Shown here: positions 46,514 through 56,667 of the stretch, piece by piece | Layout of the letters: every line of letters begins with the position of its first letter | Position numbering within the stretch: the stretch's first letter is position 1 | Source: Rhodopseudomonas palustris HaA2 | GTDB taxonomy: Bacteria; Pseudomonadota; Alphaproteobacteria; Rhizobiales; Xanthobacteraceae | Direction of reading: 5' to 3' | Assembly (NCBI RefSeq): GCF_000013365.1 | Contig: NC_007778.1 | Coordinates: 620,001 to 684,000 of the forward strand | Length of the DNA stretch: 64,000 nt | The notes under the pieces: model-generated | Told to the model about the DNA's origin: nothing | The model's input: only the letters and a program-made list of their open reading frames with translations | Database searches by the model: none | Translations under genes and position numbers: made by a program

Positions 46514-48124
46514 GTGACATTGCCAAATCTGCTGAGCCGAGCCGCATCGAGCATCATTCTCGCATGGGGCTGGAAGCGGGCGGCCATCGCCGCCATTGCG
46601 GGCGCGCTGTCGTCGCTGGCGATGGCGCCGTTCAACGCCTGGCCGATCCTGTTCGTCACCTTCCCGATCGTGGTGTGGCTGATCGACGGCTCCGGCGCCG
46701 GCAAACGGCGCGGCTTGCCGGCGGCGGCGATGGCGGGCTGGTGGTTCGGATTCGGTTACTTCGTGCCGGGACTGTACTGGATCGGCTACGCGTTCCTGGT
46801 CGATGCCCAGACCTTCGCCTGGCTGCTGCCGGTCGCGATCGCCGGACTGCCGGCGTATCTGGCGCTGTTCAGCGCGCTCGGCTTCGCGCTGGCGCGGCTG
46901 TTGTGGCGGCCCGACGCGATGCGCGTGCTCGCGCTCGCGGTCGGCCTCACCGTCGGCGAGTGGCTGCGTGGCCATGTGCTGACCGGCTTTCCCTGGAATG
47001 CGTACGGCTATGCGCTGACCGAGCCGCTGGCGCTGGCGCAGAGCATGTCGCTGGTCGGATTGTGGGGGCTGACCTTCGTGGCGGTCGCGGTGTTCGCCAG
47101 CCCCGCCGTGCTGGTCGACGATCGCGCCGATACGCGGCGGCGCTGGCTGGCGCCGGTCGCCGCGCTCGGCGTGCTGATCGCGATGGCGGCGTATGGCGGC
47201 ATCCGGCTGCAGCTCAACCCGACCCGCATGATCGACAATGTCCGGCTGCGGATCATGCAGCCCGATGTGCAGCAGGACCAGCGCTTCAACTACGCCGCCA
47301 AGGCGGAATTGATGCAGAAATACCTCACCTTGTCGGATCGGTCGACCGGCCCCCATGCGACAGGCGTGCGTGACGTCAACCTGCTGATCTGGCCGGAATC
47401 GGCGTTTCCGTTCTTCCTCACCCGCGAAGCCGACGCGATGGCGCAGATCGCCGAACTGTTGCCCAAAGGCACCATTCTGCTCACCGGAGCGGTGCGACCG
47501 CCCGAGATGCCACCGGGTCGCCGTATTACCCGTGCCTACAATTCGATCTATGCGATCGATCACGACGGATCAATTCTGCATGCCTACGACAAGCTTCATT
47601 TGGTGCCGTTCGGCGAATTCTTGCCGTTTCAGAACTTCATGGAGAAGATCGGATTCGTGCAGCTCACCAAGGTGCAGGGCGGCTTCCTGCCCGGCGTGAA
47701 GCGCCAGAGCATCGAGCTGCCGAACGCGCCGCCGCTGCTGCCGCTGATCTGCTACGAGGCGATTTTCCCCGATGAGATCGACACCCGCGGCGAGCGTCCC
47801 GGCTGGATGCTGAACCTCACCAATGACGGCTGGTTCGGCGTGTCCACCGGTCCGTATCAGCATCTGCAGCAGGCGCGGATGCGCGCTGTGGAGCAGGGTT
47901 TGCCGCTGGTGCGCGCGGCGAATACGGGGGTCTCCGCGGTGATCGATCCGGTGGGACGGATCGTCGGACAGCTCGGTCTGGGTGTCGAAGGTGTGCTCGA
48001 CGCGACACTGCCGCGACAAATTCCGCCCACGATCTACGCGCGGGTCGGCGAGCTTCCTGCAGCTGTTCTGGTTGCGCTGTCGTTGATGCTTGTACTATTA
48101 CGAAGGCGACCGTCACCCCGGTGA
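46514..48124 (+). CDS. lnt: Apolipoprotein N-acyltransferase
   Basis: 536 aa, GTG start. About seven membrane segments form the N-terminal part. The nitrilase-like periplasmic domain then has the catalytic Glu in LIWPESAFPFFL, Lys in HAYDKLHLVPFGEFLP and Cys in LICYEAIFPDE. It adds the third acyl chain to lipoproteins such as the M48 protease encoded at 1810-3303. Last gene of the miaB run; the XRE gene follows after 197 bp. Confidence 0.94.
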   Translation: MTLPNLLSRAASSIILAWGWKRAAIAAIAGALSSLAMAPFNAWPILFVTFPIVVWLIDGSGAGKRRGLPAAAMAGWWFGFGYFVPGLYWIGYAFLVDAQTFAWLLPVAIAGLPAYLALFSALGFALARLLWRPDAMRVLALAVGLTVGEWLRGHVLTGFPWNAYGYALTEPLALAQSMSLVGLWGLTFVAVAVFASPAVLVDDRADTRRRWLAPVAALGVLIAMAAYGGIRLQLNPTRMIDNVRLRIMQPDVQQDQRFNYAAKAELMQKYLTLSDRSTGPHATGVRDVNLLIWPESAFPFFLTREADAMAQIAELLPKGTILLTGAVRPPEMPPGRRITRAYNSIYAIDHDGSILHAYDKLHLVPFGEFLPFQNFMEKIGFVQLTKVQGGFLPGVKRQSIELPNAPPLLPLICYEAIFPDEIDTRGERPGWMLNLTNDGWFGVSTGPYQHLQQARMRAVEQGLPLVRAANTGVSAVIDPVGRIVGQLGLGVEGVLDATLPRQIPPTIYARVGELPAAVLVALSLMLVLLRRRPSPR

Positions 48125-48201
48125 TAGTACGCGACGCATTCGGCGCAACCGCAGATTAAGTTGGAGAAAATGCGCACGTGCGTGAATTAGGTTTCTCCGA
48201 T

Positions 48202-48262
48202 GGCGTATATTAACGCCGGCATCCGAAGGCATTTGACGGCTTCGATATTTCAGGCGTATTCC
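48202..48262 (+). promoter_or_regulatory. Candidate promoter and palindrome upstream of the XRE gene
   Basis: A small palindrome GGCGT-ATATTA-ACGCC (48202-48217) is followed by -35 TTGACG (48233-48238), an 18-bp spacer and -10 TATTCC (48257-48262). The palindrome lies upstream of the promoter and could be an activator or autoregulation site. Evidence is from pattern only. Confidence 0.4.
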
Positions 48263-48321
48263 ATCCCGCGATCGCAGTCGCTTCCTGTTAGCGACTGCAT
48301 GTGCCTTGAGGAGTAACTGAG

Positions 48322-48741
48322 ATGTCGACCAAAGCGCCCAATCCTGTTGACAAATACGTCGGCAGCCGTGTGCGCATGCGACGCATCATGCTCGGCATGA
48401 GCCAGGAAAAGCTCGGCGAAGCATTGGGCCTGACCTTCCAGCAAGTGCAGAAATACGAGAAGGGCACCAACCGCGTCGGTGCCAGCCGGATTCAGCAGAT
48501 CTCGGAAGTTCTTCAAGTGCCGGTGTCGTTTCTGTTCGAAGGCGGCCCCAGCGGGGGCCTCGCCAACGGCAGCGGTTTCAGCGAAGCGCCGTCACCGTCG
48601 TATGTGTCCGACTTCCTCGCGACGTCGGAAGGCCTGGCGCTGACGCGCGCCTTCACCAAGATCACCGATGCCAAGCTTCGCCGCAGCATCGTCGATCTGG
48701 TCGAGCAAATCGCCGCGCGCGAGCCGAACGAGTCGCACTGA
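48322..48741 (+). CDS. XRE-family transcriptional regulator (PhrR/PraR-like)
   Basis: 139 aa. The helix-turn-helix spans about 15-70 (VRMRRIMLGMSQEKLGEALG, then LTFQQVQKYEKGTNRVGASR). The tail VSDFLATSEGLALTRAFTKI and SIVDLVEQIA is typical of the alphaproteobacterial group that includes PhrR and PraR. GAGGAG precedes the ATG by about 8 bp. It has its own candidate promoter and a strong terminator. In relatives it stands beside metK, which is not here. Confidence 0.88.
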   Translation: MSTKAPNPVDKYVGSRVRMRRIMLGMSQEKLGEALGLTFQQVQKYEKGTNRVGASRIQQISEVLQVPVSFLFEGGPSGGLANGSGFSEAPSPSYVSDFLATSEGLALTRAFTKITDAKLRRSIVDLVEQIAAREPNESH

Positions 48742-48759
48742 CTTTAGCACTTCATTAAC

Positions 48760-48814
48760 CGCCGCGATCCGTGCGCTGAACTAATTCAGTGCCACGGATC
48801 GCGGCGATTTGTTT
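48760..48814 (+). terminator. Long stem-loop terminator after the XRE gene
   Basis: Perfect 14-bp arms CGCCGCGATCCGTG (48760-48773) and CACGGATCGCGGCG (48793-48806), with an inner CTGAA/TTCAG stem on a CTAA loop, then ATTTGTTTG. It lies about 18 bp after the XRE stop codon. Confidence 0.85.
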
Positions 48815-48936
48815 GTGTCGTGGGTTGAACTAATTCCGACTCTGCACGTCATGCGGGCTGTCGTATGGTCACTATTGATCGTCGCGTGCAGCCGATTGCG
48901 CATCTCGCGTGCAACCATCAACGAGCGTTCATCGAC

Positions 48937-49635
48937 ATGAATGAATCGGTTCATCATCAGGGCTCGTTTTTCGGGCGGCGCAAGGGCCACAAGCTTCGCG
49001 CGCATCAGGCCGATCTGGTCGACAAGCTGCTGCCGCATCTGGCGCTGGCGATCGACGGGCCCGCGCCGGCCTCGCTGGTCGAGCTGTTCGATCCGCCGGT
49101 CGAGGCGGTGCGGCTGGAGATCGGCTTCGGCGGCGGCGAGCATCTGATCGCCGAGGCGCTGGCGCATCCGTCGACCGGGTTCATCGGCGCCGAGCCCTAT
49201 GTCAACGGCATGGCCAAGATCCTGGCCCGGATCGAACAGGAGAACATCCGCAACATCCGCTTGTTCGCCGGCGATGCGGCGGCGCTGATGGCGTGGGTGC
49301 CGGCGCACGATTTGAATCGAATTGATCTCATTCACCCGGACCCGTGGCCGAAGCGGCGGCACTGGAAGCGGCGCTTCGTGCAGGACGCGATGGTCGGCGC
49401 GATGGCGCGGGCGCTGCGCGCGAACGGCGAATTCCGCTTCGTCAGCGACATCGACAGCTACAATGCATGGACGCTGGCGCATCTGCTGCGCGCGCCGGAT
49501 TTCGACTGGACCGCCGAGCGCGCCGACGACTGGCGCAAGCCGTGGCCGAACTACACGATGACGCGCTACGGCCGCAAAGCCGAACGCGAGGGCCGCCGCG
49601 CCGCCTATCTGCGGTTCCGCAGGCGGGCCGCCTGA
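48937..49635 (+). CDS. trmB: tRNA (guanine-N7-)-methyltransferase
   Basis: 232 aa from the ATG at 48937; the frame is open from an ATG at 48865, but the extra 24 residues look unconserved. SAM-binding motif LEIGFGGGEHLI near 67, then the family signature IHPDPWPKRRHWKRRFV near 130 and the C-terminal WPNYTMTRYGRKAER. It makes m7G46 in the variable loop of tRNAs. It stands between the XRE terminator and the nusA operon promoter, so it seems to be transcribed alone. Confidence 0.92.
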   Translation: MNESVHHQGSFFGRRKGHKLRAHQADLVDKLLPHLALAIDGPAPASLVELFDPPVEAVRLEIGFGGGEHLIAEALAHPSTGFIGAEPYVNGMAKILARIEQENIRNIRLFAGDAAALMAWVPAHDLNRIDLIHPDPWPKRRHWKRRFVQDAMVGAMARALRANGEFRFVSDIDSYNAWTLAHLLRAPDFDWTAERADDWRKPWPNYTMTRYGRKAEREGRRAAYLRFRRRAA

Positions 49636-49721
49636 GACGCGGCCGCTGCTCCCCAACGAGTCGTCCCCGCGCAGGCCAGCGCAATCGCCTCTGGACGTCG
49701 AGGCTATTGCACCGGGCCTCC

Positions 49722-49872
49722 TCACCCTCCCCTGGAGGGGGAGGGTCGGCACGCAGCCCGCATGGCGGGATGCGTGACGGGGTGGGGTGAGCCGCAGGCA
49801 CGGCGGACGAACGCTTCGCCACCCCACCCCGCTCGCTGACGCGAGCGACCCTCCCCCTCCAGGGGAGGGTGA
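49722..49872. repeat. Dispersed palindrome, family F, copy 2
   Basis: TCACCCTCCCCTGGAGGGGG at the left and CCCCCTCCAGGGGAGGGTGA at the right form a near-perfect long inverted repeat. The inner pair GGGGTGGGGTGAG / CCACCCCACCCCG lies inside. It is between trmB and the nusA-operon promoter. Confidence 0.85.
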
Positions 49873-49948
49873 TGCGTGTTGCGACCGCGAACTTTCAGAT
49901 GCGATCGCGGCGCGGTTCCATGGTGCCGGCGGGCCGCGGCGGCGGCCC

Positions 49949-49977
49949 TTGCCGGTCGGGCGGAAAACCGCTATATC
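49949..49977 (+). promoter_or_regulatory. Promoter of the rimP-nusA operon
   Basis: -35 TTGCCG (49949-49954), 17-bp spacer, -10 TATATC (49972-49977), with transcription expected from near 49984. This would leave a leader of about 185 nt before rimP, containing the terminator at 50014-50044. Confidence 0.6.
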
Positions 49978-50013
49978 AGCGCCACTCAGAAATTCTCATA
50001 CGAACGCGTATCG

Positions 50014-50044
50014 AGAGTGGGCCCCCCGGGACCCGCTCTTTTTT
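50014..50044 (+). terminator. Leader terminator (attenuator-like) ahead of rimP
   Basis: AGAGTGGG (50014-50021) pairs with CCCGCTCT (50032-50039) with one G-T pair. The loop has CCC/GGG, and the stem is followed by six T. It lies about 30 nt after the expected start point and 126 bp before rimP, with no gene ending before it on this strand, so it should act as an attenuator of the nusA operon. Confidence 0.75.
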
Positions 50045-50169
50045 ATTACCCGATCGTATTGTTGTGACCCGAAACGTATCGCCGGACCGACCCTCCGGAT
50101 TGCCGCTGACACCATTGGAAAGCGCCGAGACTGCCCCAAGCTGACCGCCAAAGCCCGATCGAGCCGGAC

Positions 50170-50949
50170 ATGACCGATCCCATCGCCGATTCCGTCGCCC
50201 CCGATTTGCTGGACGAGCCGCGCCTGGTGGTCGAGCCCGGCGTCGCCGCGCGGTTCGGCGCGGTCGCCGAGCCGGTGCTGCTGGCGATGGGCTATCGGCT
50301 GGTGCGGATCAAGGTGTCGGCCGAGGCCGGCTGCACCGTGCAGATCATGGCCGAGCGGCCCGACGGCACTATGCTGATCGAGGATTGCGAGGCGGTGTCG
50401 AAGGCGCTGTCGCCGGTGCTCGACGTCACCGATCCGATCGAGAAGGCCTACCGGCTGGAGATTTCGTCGCCCGGAATCGACCGCCCGCTGGTGCGGCGTT
50501 CGGATTTCGCCCGCTACAGCGGCCATCTGGTCAAGATCGAGATGGCGGTGCCGCATCAGGGCCGCAAGCGCTATCGCGGCCTGCTCGACGGCGTCGAGGG
50601 CGACGCCATCCGGATCCAGCGCGAGGGCGTCAAGGACGAAGACCCGCTGGTGCTGCTGCCGATGCACGACATCGGCGACGCGCGGCTGGTGCTGACCGAC
50701 GAACTGATCGCCGAATCGATGCGCCGCGGCAAGCAGGCCGAACGCGAGCTGAAGCAGAGCCTCGGGCTGGCGCCGCCGCCGCCGCCGCACGCCAAGCGCA
50801 GCGATCCGAAAAAGAGCAACGCGCCGAAGCCGAAGCCGAAGCCGCCCGTGAAAGCGGCCGCCAAGCCGAAGCCCACCAATACCAAGCAACATCGTCTCGC
50901 CGCCGGCAGGTCGCGGCGTGGCGACACCGACCTGTCCGAGGGAGACTGA
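50170..50949 (+). CDS. rimP: Ribosome maturation factor RimP
   Basis: 259 aa. The N-terminal alpha/beta part has [19 protein letters not shown] and [17 protein letters not shown], followed by [25 protein letters not shown], the family fingerprint. Residues from about 190 form a Lys/Pro/Ala-rich extension not found in E. coli RimP (150 aa). It helps assemble the 30S subunit. It leads the operon with nusA 2 bp behind. Confidence 0.94.
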   Translation: MTDPIADSVAPDLLDEPRLVVEPGVAARFGAVAEPVLLAMGYRLVRIKVSAEAGCTVQIMAERPDGTMLIEDCEAVSKALSPVLDVTDPIEKAYRLEISSPGIDRPLVRRSDFARYSGHLVKIEMAVPHQGRKRYRGLLDGVEGDAIRIQREGVKDEDPLVLLPMHDIGDARLVLTDELIAESMRRGKQAERELKQSLGLAPPPPPHAKRSDPKKSNAPKPKPKPPVKAAAKPKPTNTKQHRLAAGRSRRGDTDLSEGD

Positions 50950-50951
50950 CC

Positions 50952-52571
50952 ATGGCCGTCAGCGCCAACAAGCTGGAATTGCTGCAGATCGCCGACGCGG
51001 TGGCGCGGGAGAAATCGATCGACCGCGGCATCGTGATCGCCGCGATGGAAGACGCGATCGCGAAGGCGGCGCGCGCCCGCTACGGCTCGGAGACCGACGT
51101 CCACGCCGAGATCGACGCCAAGAAGGGCGAATTGCGGCTGTCGCGCCATATGCTGGTGGTCGAAAACGTCGAGAACCCCGCCAACCAGATCTCGCTGAAG
51201 GCCGCGCAGCGCGCCAACCCCGGCGCGCAGATCGGCGACACCATCGCCGACACGCTGCCGCCGCTGGAATACGGCCGCATCGCCGCGCAGTCGGCCAAGC
51301 AGGTGATCGTGCAGAAGGTGCGCGAGGCCGAGCGTGACCGGCAATACTCGGAATTCAAGGATCGCATCGGCGACATCGTCAACGGCGTCGTCAAGCGCGT
51401 CGAATACGGCAGCGTGATCGTCGATCTCGGCCGCGGCGAGGCGATCGTGCGCCGCGACGAGATGCTGCCGCGCGAATCGTTCCGCAACGGCGACCGCGTC
51501 CGCGCCTACATCTTCGACGTCCGCCGCGAGACCCGCGGCCCGCAGATCTTCCTGTCGCGCACTCATCCGCAGTTCATGGCCAAGCTGTTCGCCCAGGAAG
51601 TGCCGGAAATCTACGACGGCATCGTCGAGATCAAGGCGGTCGCCCGCGATCCGGGCTCGCGCGCCAAGATCGGCGTGGTGTCGCGGGATTCCTCGGTCGA
51701 TCCGGTCGGCGCCTGCGTCGGCATGCGCGGCTCGCGCGTTCAGGCCGTGGTCAACGAGCTGCAGGGCGAGAAGATCGACATCATCCCGTGGTCGCCGGAC
51801 ATCGCCACTTTCGTGGTCAACGCGCTGGCGCCGGCCGAAGTCTCGAAGGTCGTGATCGACGAAGATCGCGAGCGCATCGAGGTTGTGGTTCCCGACACCA
51901 ATAACCAATTATCCCTTGCGATCGGCCGTCGCGGCCAGAACGTTCGTTTGGCCTCGCAGCTCACCGGCTGGGACATCGACATCCTGACCGAGACCGAGGA
52001 ATCCGAGCGCCGCCAGGCCGATTTCGAGAATTCGACCCGGGTGTTCATGGAAGCGCTGAACGTCGACGAAGTGGTCGGCCAGCTGCTCGCCTCCGAGGGG
52101 TTCACCTCGGTCGAGGAACTGGCGCTGGTCGATATCCGCGAACTGGCGTCGATCGAGGGTTTCGACGAGGAAACCGCGACCGAGCTGCAGGCCCGCGCCA
52201 GCGAATATCTCGATCGGGTGGAGACGGAAATGGAGGCGCGGCGCCTGGAACTCGGCGTCGAGGACGCCCTCAAGGACGTCCCCGGCATCACCTCGAAGAT
52301 TCTGGTCAAGCTCGGCGAGGGCGACGTCAAGACGGTCGAGGATCTGGCCGGCTGCGCCACCGACGATCTGGTCGGCTGGACCGAGCGCAAGGAAGGCGCC
52401 GAGCCGGTGAAGTTCGCCGGCATTCTCGACGGCGTCGAGGGCGTCACGCGCGACGAGGCCGAAGACCTGATCATGCAGGCCCGCGTCAAGGCCGGCTGGA
52501 TCACCGAGGAGGAACTCGCCAGCAGCAAGGGCGAGGCCGCCATTGCCGAGACCGAAGCCGAGGCGGAGTGA
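50952..52571 (+). CDS. nusA: Transcription termination/antitermination factor NusA
   Basis: 539 aa. Order of domains: N-terminal RNAP-binding (1-130), S1 ([20 protein letters not shown], 135-200), KH1 and KH2 ([21 protein letters not shown] and [18 protein letters not shown]). Two C-terminal helix-hairpin repeats follow ([17 protein letters not shown] and [16 protein letters not shown]), ending in an acidic tail. It pauses and modulates RNA polymerase. The gene follows rimP by 2 bp. Confidence 0.96.
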   Translation: MAVSANKLELLQIADAVAREKSIDRGIVIAAMEDAIAKAARARYGSETDVHAEIDAKKGELRLSRHMLVVENVENPANQISLKAAQRANPGAQIGDTIADTLPPLEYGRIAAQSAKQVIVQKVREAERDRQYSEFKDRIGDIVNGVVKRVEYGSVIVDLGRGEAIVRRDEMLPRESFRNGDRVRAYIFDVRRETRGPQIFLSRTHPQFMAKLFAQEVPEIYDGIVEIKAVARDPGSRAKIGVVSRDSSVDPVGACVGMRGSRVQAVVNELQGEKIDIIPWSPDIATFVVNALAPAEVSKVVIDEDRERIEVVVPDTNNQLSLAIGRRGQNVRLASQLTGWDIDILTETEESERRQADFENSTRVFMEALNVDEVVGQLLASEGFTSVEELALVDIRELASIEGFDEETATELQARASEYLDRVETEMEARRLELGVEDALKDVPGITSKILVKLGEGDVKTVEDLAGCATDDLVGWTERKEGAEPVKFAGILDGVEGVTRDEAEDLIMQARVKAGWITEEELASSKGEAAIAETEAEAE

Positions 52572-52631
52572 CCGTCGTGGCTTCGCGATCCGAACCCATG
52601 CGTTTCGAGACATGAAAGGCCGATCGACCGA

Positions 52632-53459
52632 ATGCTCGCTGCCGCCGATGATGCCGCAGATCTCGACGACGGACCGCGGACCCAAAAGTCCGCGACCGAG
52701 CGGATGTGCGCGGTCACGCGGCAGGTGCGGCCGATCGACGAACTGATCCGCTTCGTGGTCGCGCCCACCGGCGAGGTGGTGGCGGATCTGAAGCGCAAGC
52801 TGCCCGGCCGCGGCCTCTGGGTCACCGGGTCGCGGGCGATGGTCGAGCAGGCGGTCCGCCGCAAGGTGTTCGCCAAGGGGTTCAGGCGCGACGTCAAGGT
52901 CGCCCCGACGCTGGCCGCCGACATCGAGCGGCTGCTGGTGCAATCGGTCTGCGACGCGCTCGCGATCGCCGCCAAGGCCCGCCAGGTGGTGTCGGGTTTC
53001 GGCAAGGTCGGCTCGGCGCTGAAGAGCGGCGAGGCGGTGGCGATGCTGCATGCCGCCGACGGCGCGGCCGACGGAATCCGCAAGCTCGGCGCGCTTTCCC
53101 GGCAAATGGACGGCGATGCGACCGTCTCGCGGGATTTTCCCGTCATCACGGTGCTCAATTCCGACGAATTGGATTTGGCATTGGGGCGGTCAAATGTGAT
53201 ACATGCTGCCCTGCTTGCGGGCCCGGCCGGACGAACATTCCTGTCGCGCTGCCAGATTCTGGTCCGATACCGGCTGGCGGACGACGGCAATGGCACTGCG
53301 GTGATTGCAGGACCGCCGATCAAAACGCCGAACGACGCTGCTGACGACAGCCCCGCTGACGCCAATGCCGCTGATGACGACGCTGCTGACGAAGACGCTG
53401 CTGATGAAGTCTGTGCGAACGCGCACAACGTTGAGAGATTGGGACGACTGAATGGTTGA
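52632..53459 (+). CDS. YlxR (DUF448) / L7Ae-like fusion RNA-binding protein
   Basis: 275 aa. The N-terminal YlxR domain has [17 protein letters not shown] and [17 protein letters not shown] ribosomal L7Ae-like domain starts near 110 ([23 protein letters not shown]) and runs to about 205. The tail is a low-complexity run of Ala/Asp ([20 protein letters not shown]). In alphaproteobacteria these two domains are joined in one chain, and the gene lies between nusA and infB, as here. Role in RNA or ribosome biogenesis is inferred. It overlaps infB by 8 bp. Confidence 0.88.
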
Positions 53460-56112
53460 TACGAAAACTCCTGGCGACAAGACTCTGTCGATGCCGTCCA
53501 AGACCTTGACGCTCAAGCCGCGCGTCGAGCAGGGCGTCGTGCGCCAGAGCTTCAGCCACGGCCGTAGCAAGCAGGTGGTGGTCGAAAAGCGCGGCAAGCG
53601 GCGCATCGGCGGCGACGGCGCGCCCGAACCGGCAGCAGCCCCCGAAGTCGCCAAGAAGCCCGCCCCCGCGCCGGCGCCCGCCGCGCCGTCGCCGCGGCAG
53701 CAGCCGCGCCCGTCGCCGCAGCAGCAGGCCCGCAGCGGCATGGTGCTCCGGACCCTGACCGAGGACGAGCGCAGCGCCCGCGCCACCGCGCTGGCCGATG
53801 CCCGCGTCCGCGAGGTCGAGGAGCGCCGCCAGGCCGAGATCGAGGCGCAGCGCCGCGCCGCGCAGGAAGTGGTCGACAAGGCCGAGCGCGAAGCCGCCGA
53901 AGCCCGCCGCAAGGCCGAGGAAGAGCGTCATCGCCACGAGGAAGAAACCAAGCGCAAGGCCGAAACCGAAGCCAAGAAGCGCTTCGGCGAGACCGAGCCC
54001 GCGGCCCGGAAGCCGGCCGACGGTGGCCGCCCGGCCGCTGGCGCCACCACCACCGCGCCGCGCGCGCCGGTGACCACCACGACGACGCGCCCGCCCGCGG
54101 TCGCCGCCGAAGCCGGCGACGACGACGAGGCCCCGCGGATGGTCCGCCGCGGCCCCGGCGGCGGTCCCGCCCGTCCGGCGCCGCCGCCGAAGCAGCCCGC
54201 CGCCAAGCCCGGCGCGTCGAAGCAGCGCGGCCGCCTGACGCTGGTCACCGCGCTCAACGCCGACGACGTCCGCGAGCGTTCGATCGCCTCGTTCCGCCGC
54301 CGCACCCAGCGCCTCAAGGGCCACGCCTCGAACGAGCCGAAAGAGAAGCTGGTGCGCGAAGTCATCGTCCCCGAAGCCATTTCCATCCAGGAACTCGCCA
54401 ACCGCATGTCGGAGCGGGCGGTGGATGTGATCCGGCTGCTGATGAAGCAGGGCGCGATGCACAAGATCAACGACGTCATCGACGCCGACACCGCGCAGCT
54501 GATCGCCGAAGAACTCGGCCACACCGTCAAGCGCGTCGCCGCGTCCGACGTTGAAGAGGGCCTGTTCGACGTCGTCGACAATTCCACCGACACCGAGCCG
54601 CGTTCGCCGGTGGTGACCGTGATGGGCCACGTCGACCACGGCAAGACCTCGCTGCTCGACGCGCTGCGCCACGCCAATGTGGTGTCCGGCGAAGCCGGCG
54701 GCATCACCCAGCATATCGGCGCCTATCAGGTGACCTCGCCGGAGAGCGGCAAGAAGATCACCTTCATCGACACCCCGGGCCACGCCGCGTTCACCGCGAT
54801 GCGCGCCCGCGGCGCCAAGGTCACCGACATCGTGGTTCTGGTGGTCGCCGCCGACGACGGCGTGATGCCGCAGACCATCGAGGCGATCAATCACGCCAAG
54901 GCGGCGAACGTTCCGATCATCGTGGCGATCAACAAGATCGACAAGCCGGACGCCAAGCCCGAGCGCGTGCGCACCGAGCTGCTGCAGTACAACGTCCAGG
55001 TCGAATCGCTCGGCGGCGACGTCGTCGATGTCGAGGTCTCGGCCAAGAACAAGACCAATCTCGACAAGCTGCTCGAGATGATCGCGCTGCAGGCCGAACT
55101 GCTCGACCTCAAGACCAACGAGCAGCGTCCGGCCGAAGGCACCGTGATCGAAGCCAAGCTCGATCGCGGCCGCGGTCCGGTCGCCACCGTGCTGGTCCAG
55201 CGCGGCACCCTGAAGGTCGGCGACATCATCGTCGCCGGCGCCGAGATGGGCCGCGTCCGCGCGCTGATCTCCGATCAGGGCGACACCGTGGACTCCGCCG
55301 GTCCCTCGGTGCCGGTCGAAGTGCTCGGCTTCAACGGCCCGCCGGAAGCCGGCGATCGTCTGGCCGTGGTCGAGAACGAAGCCCGCGCCCGCCAGGTCAC
55401 CAGCTATCGGGCGCATCAGAAGCGCGAGAAGGCCGCCTCCATCGTCGGCATGCGCGGCTCGCTCGAGCAGATGATGAGCCAGCTCAAGACCACCGGCCGC
55501 AAGGACTTCCCGCTGATCGTCAAGGCGGACGTGCAGGGCTCGCTCGAAGCGATCCTCGGCTCGCTGGAGAAGCTCGGCACCGACGAGGTCGCCGCGCGTA
55601 TCCTTCACGCCGGCGTCGGCGGCATTTCGGAGAGCGACGTCACGCTGGCCGAAGGCTTCAGCGCCGTCATCCTCGGCTTCTCGGTCCGCGCCAACAAGGA
55701 GGCGGCCGCGGCCGCCAAGCGCAACGGCATCGAGATCCGCTACTACAACATCATCTACGATCTCGTGGACGATATTAAGAAGGCGATGAGCGGCCTGCTC
55801 GCGCCGACCCTGCGCGAAACCATGCTCGGCAACGCGCAGATCCTGGAGATCTTCAACATCTCCAAGGTCGGCAAGGTCGCCGGTTGCCGCGTCACCGACG
55901 GCACCGTCGAGCGCGGCGCCAATGTCCGCCTGATCCGCGACAACGTCGTGGTTCACGAGGGCAAGCTGTCGACCCTGAAGCGCTTCAAGGACGAAGTGAA
56001 GGAAGTGCAGTCGGGTCAGGAATGCGGCATGGCGTTCGAGAACTACACCGACATGCGTGCCGGCGACGTGATCGAGTGCTACCGCGTCGAGACCATCCAG
56101 CGCTCGCTGTAA
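53452..56112 (+). CDS. infB: Translation initiation factor IF-2
   Basis: 886 aa. A long, charged N-terminal region (about 1-270: proline-rich, then a Glu/Arg/Lys helix) carries the IF2-associated part. The G domain begins with [16 protein letters not shown] (G1), then DTPGHAAF (G3) and [10 protein letters not shown] (G4). Domains II, III and IV follow, ending in [14 protein letters not shown]. It brings initiator tRNA to the 30S subunit. A family D palindrome separates it from rbfA. Confidence 0.97.
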
Positions 56113-56154
56113 GTCCAATTCTTACAGTCGAGTCAAGGATCTAAGCAGAAGACC

Positions 56155-56238
56155 GTCATGGCCGGGCTTGTCCCGGCCATCCACGGCTTCCTTTTCCGTA
56201 TCAAAGGCGTGGATGCCCGCGACAAGCGCGGGCATGAC
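56155..56238. repeat. Dispersed palindrome, family D, copy 3, inside the infB-rbfA gap
   Basis: GTCATGGCCGGGCTTGTCCC and GGCCATCCACGGC at the left match the inverse GCGTGGATGCCC, GCGACAAGCGCG and GGCATGAC at the right. It lies between two genes of one operon, 22 bp before the rbfA start codon. Confidence 0.88.
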
Positions 56239-56259
56239 GACAGTTTTGAGAGACCATCA

Positions 56260-56667
56260 ATGCCGCGCAACGAGAAGAAGACCGGCCAGAGCGCCTCGCC
56301 GCGCAAGCTGCGCGTCGGCGAGCTGGTGCGCCATGCCGTGGCGGAGATCCTCAGCCAGGGCGGGGTGCACGACCCGGTGCTGGAGACGCATCTGATCACC
56401 GTGCCCGAAGTGCGGATGTCGCCCGACCTCAAGCTCGCCACCGTCTATGTGATGCCGCTCGGCGGCAAGGACGAGAAGCCGGTGCTGGCGGCGCTCGAAC
56501 AGCACAAGCGCTTCCTGCGCGGCGAGGTCGCCCGCCGCGTCAACCTCAAATACGCCCCCGATCTTCGCTTCCGCATCGACGAACGTTTCGCCGAAGCCGA
56601 GCGGATCGAAAAGCTGCTCCGCACGCCCGCGGTGCAAAAAGATTTGAGTGGAGAAGAGGAAACTTGA
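56260..56667 (+). CDS. rbfA: Ribosome-binding factor A, with altered C-terminus
   Basis: 135 aa. [20 protein letters not shown] (16-35), [19 protein letters not shown] near 50, and the KH-fold end [19 protein letters not shown] near 90-115. It binds 16S rRNA near the 5' helix during cold-sensitive 30S maturation. The last residues after PAVQKDL read SGEEET and are encoded by inserted DNA. The presumed original ending, LEPDSDQD and a stop, now lies at 57185-57212. The residue change affects only the final six or so codons, so the protein should work. Confidence 0.93.
   Translation: MPRNEKKTGQSASPRKLRVGELVRHAVAEILSQGGVHDPVLETHLITVPEVRMSPDLKLATVYVMPLGGKDEKPVLAALEQHKRFLRGEVARRVNLKYAPDLRFRIDERFAEAERIEKLLRTPAVQKDLSGEEET
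56607..56642 (+). repeat. Left direct repeat of the rbfA insertion (end of rbfA, copy 1)
   Basis: 36 bp inside the rbfA coding sequence, matching 57149-57184 at 34 of 36 positions. The final 20 bases (56623-56642) are identical in the two copies. The two differences (56619 C/G and 56622 C/T) fall at third codon positions and keep Leu and Arg. Confidence 0.9.

Noticed and set aside
53320-56118. 932-codon open frame on the minus strand
   Set aside because: Exactly opposite infB and of low-complexity composition; a shadow.
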